A stretch of 9,405 bases of DNA from GCA-2737595 sp037138535 (lineage in GTDB: Bacteria > Actinomycetota > Actinomycetes > Nanopelagicales > Nanopelagicaceae), in NCBI GenBank assembly GCA_037138535.1, contig JBAXIG010000060.1, positions 1-9,405 on the forward strand. Reading direction: 5' to 3'. The notes beneath the pieces were generated by a model. It saw only the letters and a list, made by a program, of their open reading frames with translations. It ran no database searches and was not told the origin of the DNA. The position numbers and the translations under genes were made by a program. Every line of letters begins with the position of its first letter. Positions within the stretch are counted from its first letter, which is position 1. Positions 1 to 6,392 of this stretch are shown here, piece after piece.

Positions 1-59
1 GGTAGAGCAACGCACTCGTAATGCGTAGGTCCGGGGTTCAAATCCCCGAGGCGGCCCCA
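1..59 (+). tRNA. tRNA-Thr (anticodon CGT), 5' part missing
   Basis: The 3' two-thirds of a tRNA gene, cut by the window start. An anticodon stem ACGCA/TGCGT (10-14 with 22-26) encloses the loop CTCGTAA, placing anticodon CGT at 17-19, which reads the threonine codon ACG. The T arm is CGGGG/CCCCG (32-36 with 44-48) around the loop TTCAAAT. The acceptor 3' strand AGGCGGC (49-55) is followed by C56 and an encoded CCA (57-59). The acceptor 5' strand and most of the D arm lie outside the window. A C in the discriminator position would be unusual for tRNA-Thr, but the arms and anticodon are clear. Confidence 0.93.
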
Positions 60-85
60 TATCTTTGATTGCTTCAGATAAGAAA

Positions 86-637
86 CTAGATGGCGAATTT
101 TACTTGAAACGCGTAACTGAATTTTCCGGTTGGGGTCCAATTGTTTCTGAATATTCGCACTAGCGTTTTCCCGGCGCCTAGAGAGCCTGGAGTCCAATTA
201 AGAGAACTTTTCTCTACCTTTCCAGTTGGGTCGAGGAAGACGAGATTGACTCCGACCCACTTACTCTCTTTGGTGGTGTTGGTAATGCTTACTGTCAGAT
301 CCTTGCGATACAACGAGCCACCCTGCGGTGTAATCGCTAAGTAATTGAAACGAATTCCGCTCGCCATCAAGGGGTAGTTGGGGTCACCTTGTTCGCTGGT
401 AATGGGTTTTGAATCTATCGAGGCTTGGGCATGAACTAACGCGCAAGCAGGCTTAGAACCAAGAAGATTGGATTGGCCGGGCACTGAGCAGGGGCTTCCG
501 AATGCGGTAAAGCGATAGAGCATGAGCCCAGCGATCACAGATATAAAGATCACGCCAACCACTATCGATAGTGGACCCCGCCTTTTGCTGAAATTTCCTG
601 CTCTATTGATCGGAGAGAATCTAAATCCAAACGGCAT
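86..637 (-). CDS. Single-pass membrane protein with extracytoplasmic beta-type domain, function unknown
   Basis: A 183-residue protein that I do not recognise as a named family. It begins with a basic cytoplasmic stretch (RxFSPINRAGNFSKRR, residues 6-20), then one hydrophobic segment at about 23-41, so topology is inferred as N-in with about 140 residues outside. Just after the membrane are Cys50 and Cys65, which could form a disulfide loop. Residues 85-183 alternate polar and hydrophobic in a way typical of an Ig-like or FxLYD-like beta sandwich (for example LTVSITNTTKESKWVGVNLVF). The start at 637 is supported by AAGGA about six bases upstream of the ATG. It lies 61 bases downstream of the AIM24-family gene on the same strand, so cotranscription is possible. 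Coding status is well supported by length, the ribosome binding site and sensible topology. Function is not. Confidence 0.75.
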   Translation of the reverse strand: MPFGFRFSPINRAGNFSKRRGPLSIVVGVIFISVIAGLMLYRFTAFGSPCSVPGQSNLLGSKPACALVHAQASIDSKPITSEQGDPNYPLMASGIRFNYLAITPQGGSLYRKDLTVSITNTTKESKWVGVNLVFLDPTGKVEKSSLNWTPGSLGAGKTLVRIFRNNWTPTGKFSYAFQVKFAI

Positions 638-698
638 CTTGAATCCTTATCTATTAACAGTGGAAGTCAATTGAGGCCTTAATTTGAGTCGGCAGAAA

Positions 699-1400
699 CT
701 ATTTCTTTTCATCACTCACGGCAAAGAAACCTGACTGCAAACCAACGCGGCCGGGTCCACGGAAACGGTTGAATATGAGGGTTCCACCTCCACCAAGGAT
801 TCCTGCCTTGAGTCCGATCAACTTCTGCTCGTAAGTCACTGTAGGGTCACGATAAATCCATGCACCTGGCTCTACATCGATCGTTTCGCCATCGGCAAGC
901 ACAATGTCGTATGCGTTTCCGTAGGCATGTAACCAAACAATCGAACCTTCGGCACCTCCGGTGAAGTGGTCAACGAAGAAGCCTTGATTGCCCACCATCA
1001 TCGAGGCAACGCCTTTGACTCGTTCAAATCCATACTCAGTATTTTCCGTCGCTGCTAAAAATTGGTGTTCGCGGACGAACGCTTTCTCACCTGGAGCGAG
1101 ATGAAGAGCAAATACCTGCCCTGGCGTATCTCTAGAAAATGCGATGTCCCCGGTTCCTTCGGCACGAGTCATGAACACGTTGAGGCCACTGATGGCGCGA
1201 GTGAACGACTTACCTAACTTCATCACGTCGATATCGATTGACGGTTGCTTCCACAGAATCACATGATGCTCGAAGAAAATACCCATCTGACCGTCTAACC
1301 GCATATGAAGTGACGGAACAAGAGTGCCTTCAATCCTGTATGTCAGGCCAGGGCCAGTTCCGTCTTTGACGTTATCTGGGTGTAGTACTGGTGTAGCCAT
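699..1400 (-). CDS. AIM24 family protein (TRAP-like beta fold)
   Basis: A 233-residue protein resembling the AIM24/TIGR00266 family, named after a yeast mitochondrial protein. Its bacterial members adopt a fold like the TRAP RNA-binding protein but have no agreed biochemical function. The whole length is the single domain: glycine-rich beta-strand repeats, LAPGEKAFV at about 109-117, a hydrophobic VGNQGFFVDHFTG stretch, GSIVWLHAYGNA, VEPGAWIYRDP and a C-terminal GPGRVGLQSGFF. I chose the ATG at 1398-1400 because AAAGGAG lies about ten bases upstream and the family domain begins soon after it. The reading frame stays open upstream to a TTG at 1517; that 39-residue extension looks superficially like a signal peptide but has no convincing ribosome binding site. 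No transmembrane segment is evident in the chosen form, so it is probably cytosolic. The membrane protein gene follows 61 bases downstream. Confidence 0.85.
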   Translation of the reverse strand: MATPVLHPDNVKDGTGPGLTYRIEGTLVPSLHMRLDGQMGIFFEHHVILWKQPSIDIDVMKLGKSFTRAISGLNVFMTRAEGTGDIAFSRDTPGQVFALHLAPGEKAFVREHQFLAATENTEYGFERVKGVASMMVGNQGFFVDHFTGGAEGSIVWLHAYGNAYDIVLADGETIDVEPGAWIYRDPTVTYEQKLIGLKAGILGGGGTLIFNRFRGPGRVGLQSGFFAVSDEKK

Positions 1401-1613
1401 TCTCTTCGCACTCCTTTGGCAACTGGTTGGTGCTGATTGGTGAGCATGAACATCGGTCAAAAGGACTACCAGCAAAAATAACTGAGTCAAGATTATCCTG
1501 GCCACGGTATCGGTCAAGTCGAAGATTGGCTTGGATAGATCGCGTTAAAGAATTCACGTAAAATCTACCAACTGATTCCAGCCTCACGTGATCACCTGCG
1601 ATTGGATAGAGCA
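1401..1613. promoter_or_regulatory. Divergent intergenic region with candidate operator and promoters
   Basis: This 213-base gap separates the minus-strand AIM24 gene from the plus-strand phosphonate operon and must hold promoters for both. Two overlapping perfect 8-base palindromes, TCACGTGA (1584-1591) and GTGATCAC (1588-1595), sit 18-30 bases before the operon start codon, a typical place for a repressor site. A 9-base direct repeat ATCGGTCAA occurs at 1452-1460 and 1509-1517. TAAAAT at 1559-1564 is a possible plus-strand -10 box but lacks a good -35 at normal spacing. On the minus strand, TTGACC (1517-1512) and GATAAT (1497-1492) resemble -35 and -10 boxes but are only 14 bases apart. All of these are weak individually. 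Confidence 0.35.
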
Positions 1614-2735
1614 GTGACGGAGCGAATAGTCGTAGTTGGCGGCGGAATCATTGGCACTATGCACGCACTTCTGGCGTGCGAGGCGGGATTTGAAGTCCTT
1701 CATGTGGAACGAGACCTAAAACCAACATCTGCCTCAGTCAGAAATTTTGGGCTTCTGTGGGTGAGTGGACGAGATGCCGGGCCAGAGCTTCGCCTCGCGC
1801 TCCGTGCACGTGCCCTTTGGAGCGCCATCGGAAATAAAGCGGAAATTGGTTTTCGGTCAAATGGCTCACTTACTATTGCATCCAATGAAGCGGAAATGAA
1901 TGTTCTTTACGAAGCCGCGAACATGGACGATGCTCATTTGCGCGGGTTTCGAGTACTTACAAATGCCGAGACTAGAGCCTTGGAGCCCATGCTAGCTGGT
2001 AACTATTTAGGCGCTTTGCAATGTACGGAAGATGCTGCGGTTGAACCTCCGCTACTGCTTGGTGGCTTGCGCAACTATTTGAGCACGTTCTCAACCTACT
2101 CATGGAAACCAGGTTGTGAAATTACTGATTTCTATTACGACTCAACAGGAAACCATGTTGTCGACACTTCCGGAAACGATTACTCCTGCGATTATGTGGT
2201 GTTCTGTGCTGGAGCGGCCCATGGCGGGTTCTTGAGCGATCACATGGCTGAAGCCCCGGTGCGTAAAGTGCGTTTACAAATGGCTGCCACCGTGCCGTTG
2301 AAGGAAAAGTTAGGCCATTCACTGGCAGATGGAGATTCGCTTCGGTATTACCCAGCTTTCAAGAATCTCTCAATTGATCAACTTCCACCACAGAGCAGAA
2401 TTGCGTCCGAGCGTTTTATGCAACTACTTCTAGTTCAGCGAATCGATGGTTCCATGACGATCGGAGATACGCACGAATACGACGAGCCTTTTGATCACGA
2501 ACTGGTCGAGGCTCCTTATGATCATCTTCGATCAGTTATCACTTCAATTTTTGGGAGTGAAGCCCCACATCTCGGTAAGCGGTGGGATGGTGTCTATAGC
2601 CAATCGACGAGCTCAGATATTTACTTTAGGAAAGAAATTGCACCTGGGGCTGTTATTGTCACGGGCGCTGGGGGTCGGGGCAATACCCTTTCGCCAGGCA
2701 TTGCCGAGGAGACGATTACGACATGGAGCAAGTAG
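1614..2735 (+). CDS. FAD-dependent oxidoreductase, TIGR03364-like (aminophosphonate oxidase candidate)
   Basis: A 373-residue flavoprotein of the D-amino-acid oxidase (DAO) superfamily. The N-terminal dinucleotide-binding motif is IVVVGGGIIG (residues 5-14), with the ribose-binding acidic residue at Glu32. A C-terminal FAD motif GAGGRG lies at about 351-356. The stretch ASVRNFG (40-46) is characteristic, to my recollection, of the TIGR03364 clade, which co-occurs with PhnX-like hydrolases and is proposed to oxidatively deaminate an aminophosphonate such as 2-aminoethylphosphonate or its hydroxy or N-methyl derivatives. The expected products are a phosphono-aldehyde, an amine and hydrogen peroxide. 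No signal peptide, so cytosolic. I chose GTG at 1614, preceded by GGATAGAG; a TTG at 1602 would add four residues but has no ribosome binding site. The gene overlaps the next by 13 bases, which suggests coupled expression with the C-P-cleaving partner. Exact substrate is unknown. Confidence 0.87.
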   Translation: MTERIVVVGGGIIGTMHALLACEAGFEVLHVERDLKPTSASVRNFGLLWVSGRDAGPELRLALRARALWSAIGNKAEIGFRSNGSLTIASNEAEMNVLYEAANMDDAHLRGFRVLTNAETRALEPMLAGNYLGALQCTEDAAVEPPLLLGGLRNYLSTFSTYSWKPGCEITDFYYDSTGNHVVDTSGNDYSCDYVVFCAGAAHGGFLSDHMAEAPVRKVRLQMAATVPLKEKLGHSLADGDSLRYYPAFKNLSIDQLPPQSRIASERFMQLLLVQRIDGSMTIGDTHEYDEPFDHELVEAPYDHLRSVITSIFGSEAPHLGKRWDGVYSQSTSSDIYFRKEIAPGAVIVTGAGGRGNTLSPGIAEETITTWSK

Positions 2736-3409
2736 CGCTTGTCGTATTTGATGTGGCCGGAACTACGGCCAAAGACGAAGGTCTCGTTGTCGAAGCCTTT
2801 GGGCGAGCCATCAAGTCCCAAGATGAGGCTTATTCCCAGACTGAACTTGATGAGAAGGTTGAGTACGTTCGTGCCACGATGGGTCAGCGCAAGATTGATG
2901 TCTTCATGCATCTCTACAACGACGATGTCGTAAGAGCGACACAGGCTCATGATGACTTTGTGAGCTCCTACATTCAGTTGATTCACGAAGGCCGCTTGGA
3001 GGAGTTCGACGGAATCAGTGATCTTTTTGTCTCGCTCCGTGCTGACGGAATAACGGTAGCCATCACCACCGGGTTCCCCCGAGAAATTCTTGACCCGATC
3101 ATCGAAGTCTTGGAGTGGAGAGAGAAGATCGACATCTCGGTAGCGGCATCCGAGGTCGCGCAAGGACGCCCAGCGCCAGACATGATCAATCGGTGCATAG
3201 AAATTGCCGAAAAATCACTAAATATTGTTATCACAGCAGATCAAGTGGGTGTTGTCGGAGATACCGAATCAGATATGCGCAGCGCGGTAGCCGCCGGGGC
3301 TCTTTATGCCATCGGAGTAACCACAGGTGAGCATTCCAGGGAGCAACTTGAGCAGGCTGGCGCTACTCACGTGCTCTCTGCGGCCACGCTAATTCGCACC
3401 ATCTTTTAA
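2723..3409 (+). CDS. Phosphonatase-like HAD hydrolase (TIGR03351-like, PhnX homologue)
   Basis: A 228-residue HAD-superfamily enzyme most like phosphonoacetaldehyde hydrolase (PhnX), which cleaves the C-P bond to release phosphate. The nucleophile motif is FDVAGTT (Asp10, residues 9-15), the DxAGT variant seen in PhnX and PhnX-like enzymes rather than the usual DxDxT. The cap domain carries MGQRKID (53-59), placing Lys57 at the position of the PhnX Schiff-base lysine. Motif II is TTGFPRE (115-121). Arg149 in GRPAPD replaces the usual HAD lysine, again as in PhnX. Motif IV is VGDTESDM, with Asp180 and Asp184. The residue after KID is Val60, where B. cereus PhnX as I recall it has a histidine. 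A ribosome binding site GAGGAG lies at 2706-2711, inside the end of the FAD gene. Paired with the oxidase, it is expected to hydrolyse the aldehyde that enzyme makes. Confidence 0.88.
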   Translation: MEQVALVVFDVAGTTAKDEGLVVEAFGRAIKSQDEAYSQTELDEKVEYVRATMGQRKIDVFMHLYNDDVVRATQAHDDFVSSYIQLIHEGRLEEFDGISDLFVSLRADGITVAITTGFPREILDPIIEVLEWREKIDISVAASEVAQGRPAPDMINRCIEIAEKSLNIVITADQVGVVGDTESDMRSAVAAGALYAIGVTTGEHSREQLEQAGATHVLSAATLIRTIF

Positions 3410-3497
3410 CTTTTCATTCACTAAAAAGTACCCAAAGACTCCCTTGCGCGCTAACTCCTGGGTCTTGACTGGCATCACAAATCCACAAGGAGGATAT
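3410..3497 (+). promoter_or_regulatory. Leader of the binding-protein gene
   Basis: This is the only real gap in an otherwise overlapping operon. It contains a weak AT-rich inverted repeat, ACTTTT/AAAAGT (3409-3414 with 3424-3429, nine-base loop), and TTGACT near 3466 that resembles a -35 box but leaves no room for a -10 before the start codon. I see no intrinsic terminator. An internal promoter or RNA processing site that raises expression of the binding protein is possible but not demonstrated. Confidence 0.3.
3487..3494 (+). promoter_or_regulatory. Strong ribosome binding site of the binding-protein gene
   Basis: AAGGAGGA is a near-perfect Shine-Dalgarno sequence directly before ATG 3498, with slightly short spacing of three to four bases. 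It fixes the start of the solute-binding protein and rules out the open-frame extension reaching back to 3444. It is the strongest ribosome binding site in the operon, consistent with the usual need for more binding protein than permease. Confidence 0.8.
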
Positions 3498-4694
3498 ATG
3501 CGCAAGCAATTTATTATTGGAGTTGTCGCAGCCGCCCTGGCTGCCGCTTCATTGGTGGCAACATCTTCAGTTTCCACAGCAGCAGGCAAAGATTTCTCAA
3601 AGTGCCAAAACCTTAAGGCGTGCGGTGGTATGGACGCACTCGTGAAGGCTGCTCAAAAAGAGGGAAAGCTTAACGTCATTACCCTTCCTCGCGACTGGGC
3701 AAATTACGGCGAAGCAATGGACCTTTTCACCAAGGCATTCGGAATCAAAATCACAGACGACAACCCAGATGGTTCATCTGCATACGAAATTCAAACTGTG
3801 AAGACCGCACCAGCGTCAAAGGTTCCCGACGCAGTTGATGTCGGTATTACCTATGCTCTTGACAATACAAACCTCTTCACTTCGTACAAGGTTGAGAACT
3901 GGGCGGATATCACTGCCGACTACAAGGATCCAGCCGGTCGTTGGTATGGCGACTATGCAGGTGTAATGGCTCTTTCATATGACACCTCAATTCCTAAGGC
4001 ACCAAAGTCTTTCGCTGATCTGAAAGATCCATCGTTCAAAAACATGGTGGCAATAGGTGGAGATCCATCCGGTGCTCAAGAGGCCCTCATGTCTGTCTTC
4101 GCAGCTAACTTGGCATCAGGCGGGTCACCTGACAGTGTGCAATCAGGGGTTGACTACTTTAAGTCCCTCAAGACGTCAGGCAACTTCGTGACTGCATTAG
4201 CTAATGGGCAGAACTTCCTTGCCGGTGCATACAAAGTCGCGTTCTCTTGGTCCTTCAACGGTCCGGGAGCAGTAGCCACAGCCGCGAAGGCTGGAAAGAC
4301 CGTCAAGTACGTCATTCCTTCTGATGCAGTCATCAAGGGAACTCCCTACGTAATGGCTATTCCATTCAACGCGCCACACCCAGCAGCTGCTCGTCTCTGG
4401 ACTGAGTTTCTGTTCTCACAGAACAATGGCAAGACTTCAATGACCATCGGTTCAACAAAGGGCATGACCGGCTCCAAGATCTTCTCATCCATCATGGGTG
4501 GACAGAACATCTGGATTCTCGGTGGTGCACTGCCTATCACGTTTGATGCCATGGTCGCTAAGAAGACCAATGTCACGGCGCCCGAAGGCTACGGCATTCC
4601 AAAGGGTGTCAAGGTAATCACTCCAACTGTTGCACAGCAGGATGCTGCAAAGACACTGCTCAAGGCGCAGTGGCCAGCAATCGCAGGCAACTAA
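3498..4694 (+). CDS. ABC importer solute-binding protein (aminophosphonate candidate)
   Basis: A 398-residue secreted binding protein of the type II periplasmic-binding fold, in the broad iron/polyamine/phosphonate group. The signal peptide has basic MRK, a hydrophobic core at about 5-22 and a likely cleavage near Ala28-Ala29. There is no lipobox cysteine at the cleavage site; Cys36 and Cys42 come later and could pair in a disulfide. The mature start GGMDALVKAAQKEGKLNVI and the segments LPRDWANYGEA and DNPDGSS resemble binding proteins I associate with actinobacterial importers. The DVGITYALDN stretch fits the first-lobe ligand region. Position between the C-P-cleaving enzyme and matching permeases suggests the ligand is an aminophosphonate, but related proteins bind iron or polyamines, so this is inference. 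Codons are biased towards AAG, ATC, TTC and AAC, consistent with high expression. Confidence 0.88.
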   Translation: MRKQFIIGVVAAALAAASLVATSSVSTAAGKDFSKCQNLKACGGMDALVKAAQKEGKLNVITLPRDWANYGEAMDLFTKAFGIKITDDNPDGSSAYEIQTVKTAPASKVPDAVDVGITYALDNTNLFTSYKVENWADITADYKDPAGRWYGDYAGVMALSYDTSIPKAPKSFADLKDPSFKNMVAIGGDPSGAQEALMSVFAANLASGGSPDSVQSGVDYFKSLKTSGNFVTALANGQNFLAGAYKVAFSWSFNGPGAVATAAKAGKTVKYVIPSDAVIKGTPYVMAIPFNAPHPAAARLWTEFLFSQNNGKTSMTIGSTKGMTGSKIFSSIMGGQNIWILGGALPITFDAMVAKKTNVTAPEGYGIPKGVKVITPTVAQQDAAKTLLKAQWPAIAGN

Positions 4695-4707
4695 TAACGA
4701 AAATCAT

Positions 4708-5595
4708 ATGAAAAGTGGAGTAGTGGAAACACCTAAAACGGCTCAAGGCGGTCGACTTGGATCCCAAGTGTTTCCACTACTCCCTTTCTTTGCTTTCACT
4801 GGCTACTTCTTGATTTGGCCCGTTCTTGCAGTGACTCTTAGATCACTCAGAGGTAATGAAGGTGAATGGACGTTCTCTAACTACACCCCACTGCTACACG
4901 GCTCATATCTCCATGCATTCGTCACCAGCATCAAGCTTTCACTCGTCACATCAGTTATCGGGTCACTTCTCGGTGCGCTCTTCGCTTTTGTTGTCGTTCG
5001 CTATGCCACCGGAAGGTTCAGCGCTGTGCTTGATTCGATATCTGCAGTGTTTGCTAATTCCGGCGGTGTTCCTTTGGCCTTCATGTTTATCGCAGCATTT
5101 GGCACTGAAGGACTAGTAACTAGAGTGCTAAAAACTTTAGGTTGGGACATTTACGCCGGGCACTTCACCATATTTTCCTTTACTGGCGTAGTCATGGTCT
5201 ACTCCTTCTTTCAGATTCCGCTCATGTTCTTGGTATTTAAGCCGGCCATCGGCGGGCTGCGCAAAGAGTGGCTAGAGGCAAGTACCAATCTTGGTGCTAC
5301 GCAATTAACTTATTGGCGTCGTGTAGCCATTCCGATGCTCATGCCATCCTTTATCGGTGCTTTCTTTCTTCTTTTTGCTGGCGGATTCTCAGCATATGCA
5401 ACTGCGCGGGCATTGACGGTTGGTACGGTTCCGCTCGTCCCGATTATCATCGGCACACTTGTTGATGGAAACGTAGTGTCAGACCAGCAAAACCTAGGAG
5501 ATGCACTCGCAGTCGGAATGATCATCGTGGCTGGCGTCGCCATGGTTGGTTATATTTGGGCGCAAAAAAGTGCTGCTAAATGGCGGCAATCATGA
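4708..5595 (+). CDS. ABC importer permease, first subunit
   Basis: A 295-residue inner membrane permease of the binding-protein-dependent transport family (BPD_transp_1). Hydrophobic segments lie at about 22-45, 72-97, 114-132, 154-177, 214-236 and 268-286, the six expected for this class. The cytoplasmic EAA loop, which docks on the ATPase, is visible at 190-209 (EASTNLG, then VAIP). I chose ATG 4708, 13 bases after the binding-protein stop codon. The frame is open back to 4630, but that extension overlaps the preceding gene and is low-hydrophobicity shadow sequence. The ribosome binding site is weak, so translation may depend on the upstream gene. It should form the heterodimeric channel with the following gene. 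Substrate is inferred from context only. Confidence 0.9.
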   Translation: MKSGVVETPKTAQGGRLGSQVFPLLPFFAFTGYFLIWPVLAVTLRSLRGNEGEWTFSNYTPLLHGSYLHAFVTSIKLSLVTSVIGSLLGALFAFVVVRYATGRFSAVLDSISAVFANSGGVPLAFMFIAAFGTEGLVTRVLKTLGWDIYAGHFTIFSFTGVVMVYSFFQIPLMFLVFKPAIGGLRKEWLEASTNLGATQLTYWRRVAIPMLMPSFIGAFFLLFAGGFSAYATARALTVGTVPLVPIIIGTLVDGNVVSDQQNLGDALAVGMIIVAGVAMVGYIWAQKSAAKWRQS

Positions 5596-6392
5596 AGATC
5601 TCTCCATTCAAATGGATTTTGATCGGTGCCTCAGCTTTTCTCTCGCTACTAATATTTGTCTTTCCACTCTTTGCTGCTGCCACGTACAGTTTCCGCGGAG
5701 AAGCGGGAAAGGGTCGCTCGCTAGCAAACTATCGCTGGCTCCTTGAGCAAGATGGGTTTTATCCGAACCTCTTCACCTCACTTAAGTTGGCTGCCCTTGC
5801 TGGAATATTGAGTTTGGTACTCATGGTTCCCACGATGGTTTTCCTGAACTTGAAAGCGCAACGCTACAAACCACTCGTTGATTTCCTCTGCATCCTCCCG
5901 CTCATTATTCCCGTGGTCTCGCTTGCTATAGGTGCCCAAGTGGCCATGCCTGAGTTCGTGCAAAACTCAGAGTATGAACTGGTCTTCTTCTTCGCCATCA
6001 TCGCGCTCCCATATACATACCGGGCCCTTGACACCTCTCTGCAAACAGTCCCACTTAAGACACTCGTTGAAGCTTCGAGGAGTTTGGGGGCGTCGTGGGT
6101 GGCCACAATTCTTAAGGTGATAGTTCCAGCGATCCGCAGCGGAATCCTAGGGGCGCTCTTCCTGGCATTTGCTCTAGGTATTGGCGAGTTCACCATCACT
6201 TCCCTCTTGCATTGGGAGACCTTTCCCACCTGGACAGTTGGAGCCGCCCAGTCCAACATCCTCGGTGCTATTGCCCTTTCAGTCTTTAGTTTCGTCGGCG
6301 CAATAGCACTTCTGGCCACTATTTCACTTATTTCCCGACGAGGGACAAAGCCCGAATCGCTAGAAAGCGAAGATGAAGGAGTCCTGTTATGA
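5592..6392 (+). CDS. ABC importer permease, second subunit
   Basis: A 266-residue inner membrane permease of the BPD_transp_1 family and partner of the preceding gene. Membrane segments are evident at about 8-31, 63-87, 97-119, 129-146, 185-205 and 230-250. The EAA loop is at 160-179 (EASRSLGAS, then IVP). I chose the ATG at 5592 because it forms an ATGA overlap with the stop of the first permease, a classic translational-coupling arrangement. An in-frame ATG at 5580 would add four residues (MAAI) and cannot be excluded. It ends in a second ATGA overlap with the ATPase gene. The short acidic tail after the last membrane segment is unremarkable. Confidence 0.9.
   Translation: MKISPFKWILIGASAFLSLLIFVFPLFAAATYSFRGEAGKGRSLANYRWLLEQDGFYPNLFTSLKLAALAGILSLVLMVPTMVFLNLKAQRYKPLVDFLCILPLIIPVVSLAIGAQVAMPEFVQNSEYELVFFFAIIALPYTYRALDTSLQTVPLKTLVEASRSLGASWVATILKVIVPAIRSGILGALFLAFALGIGEFTITSLLHWETFPTWTVGAAQSNILGAIALSVFSFVGAIALLATISLISRRGTKPESLESEDEGVLL

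Noticed and set aside
63..82. TATCT/AGATA inverted repeat after the tRNA as a terminator
   Set aside because: Only five A/T-rich pairs around an eleven-base loop, and no T-tract.
1401..1517. In-frame TTG extension of the AIM24 gene that reads like a signal peptide
   Set aside because: It starts at a TTG without a convincing ribosome binding site, AIM24 proteins are not typically secreted, and a good AAAGGAG precedes the ATG at 1400.
1492..1517. Minus-strand TTGACC and GATAAT as a sigma-70 promoter
   Set aside because: The hexamers match well, but the 14-base spacer is too short for a normal promoter; kept only as a note in the intergenic entry.
2621..3163. 180-residue minus-strand open frame
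   Set aside because: It lies antisense across the flavoenzyme end and the HAD gene, whose family motifs are unambiguous; no recognisable domain in the antisense product.
3436..3467. AAGAC/GTCTT pairing in the leader as a riboswitch or attenuator
   Set aside because: Five pairs with a 22-base loop, no known riboswitch core and no terminator stem; likely chance.
4630..4707. Upstream extension of the first permease
   Set aside because: It overlaps the binding-protein gene and encodes a polar, Arg/Gln-rich stretch; ATG 4708 fits the operon spacing.
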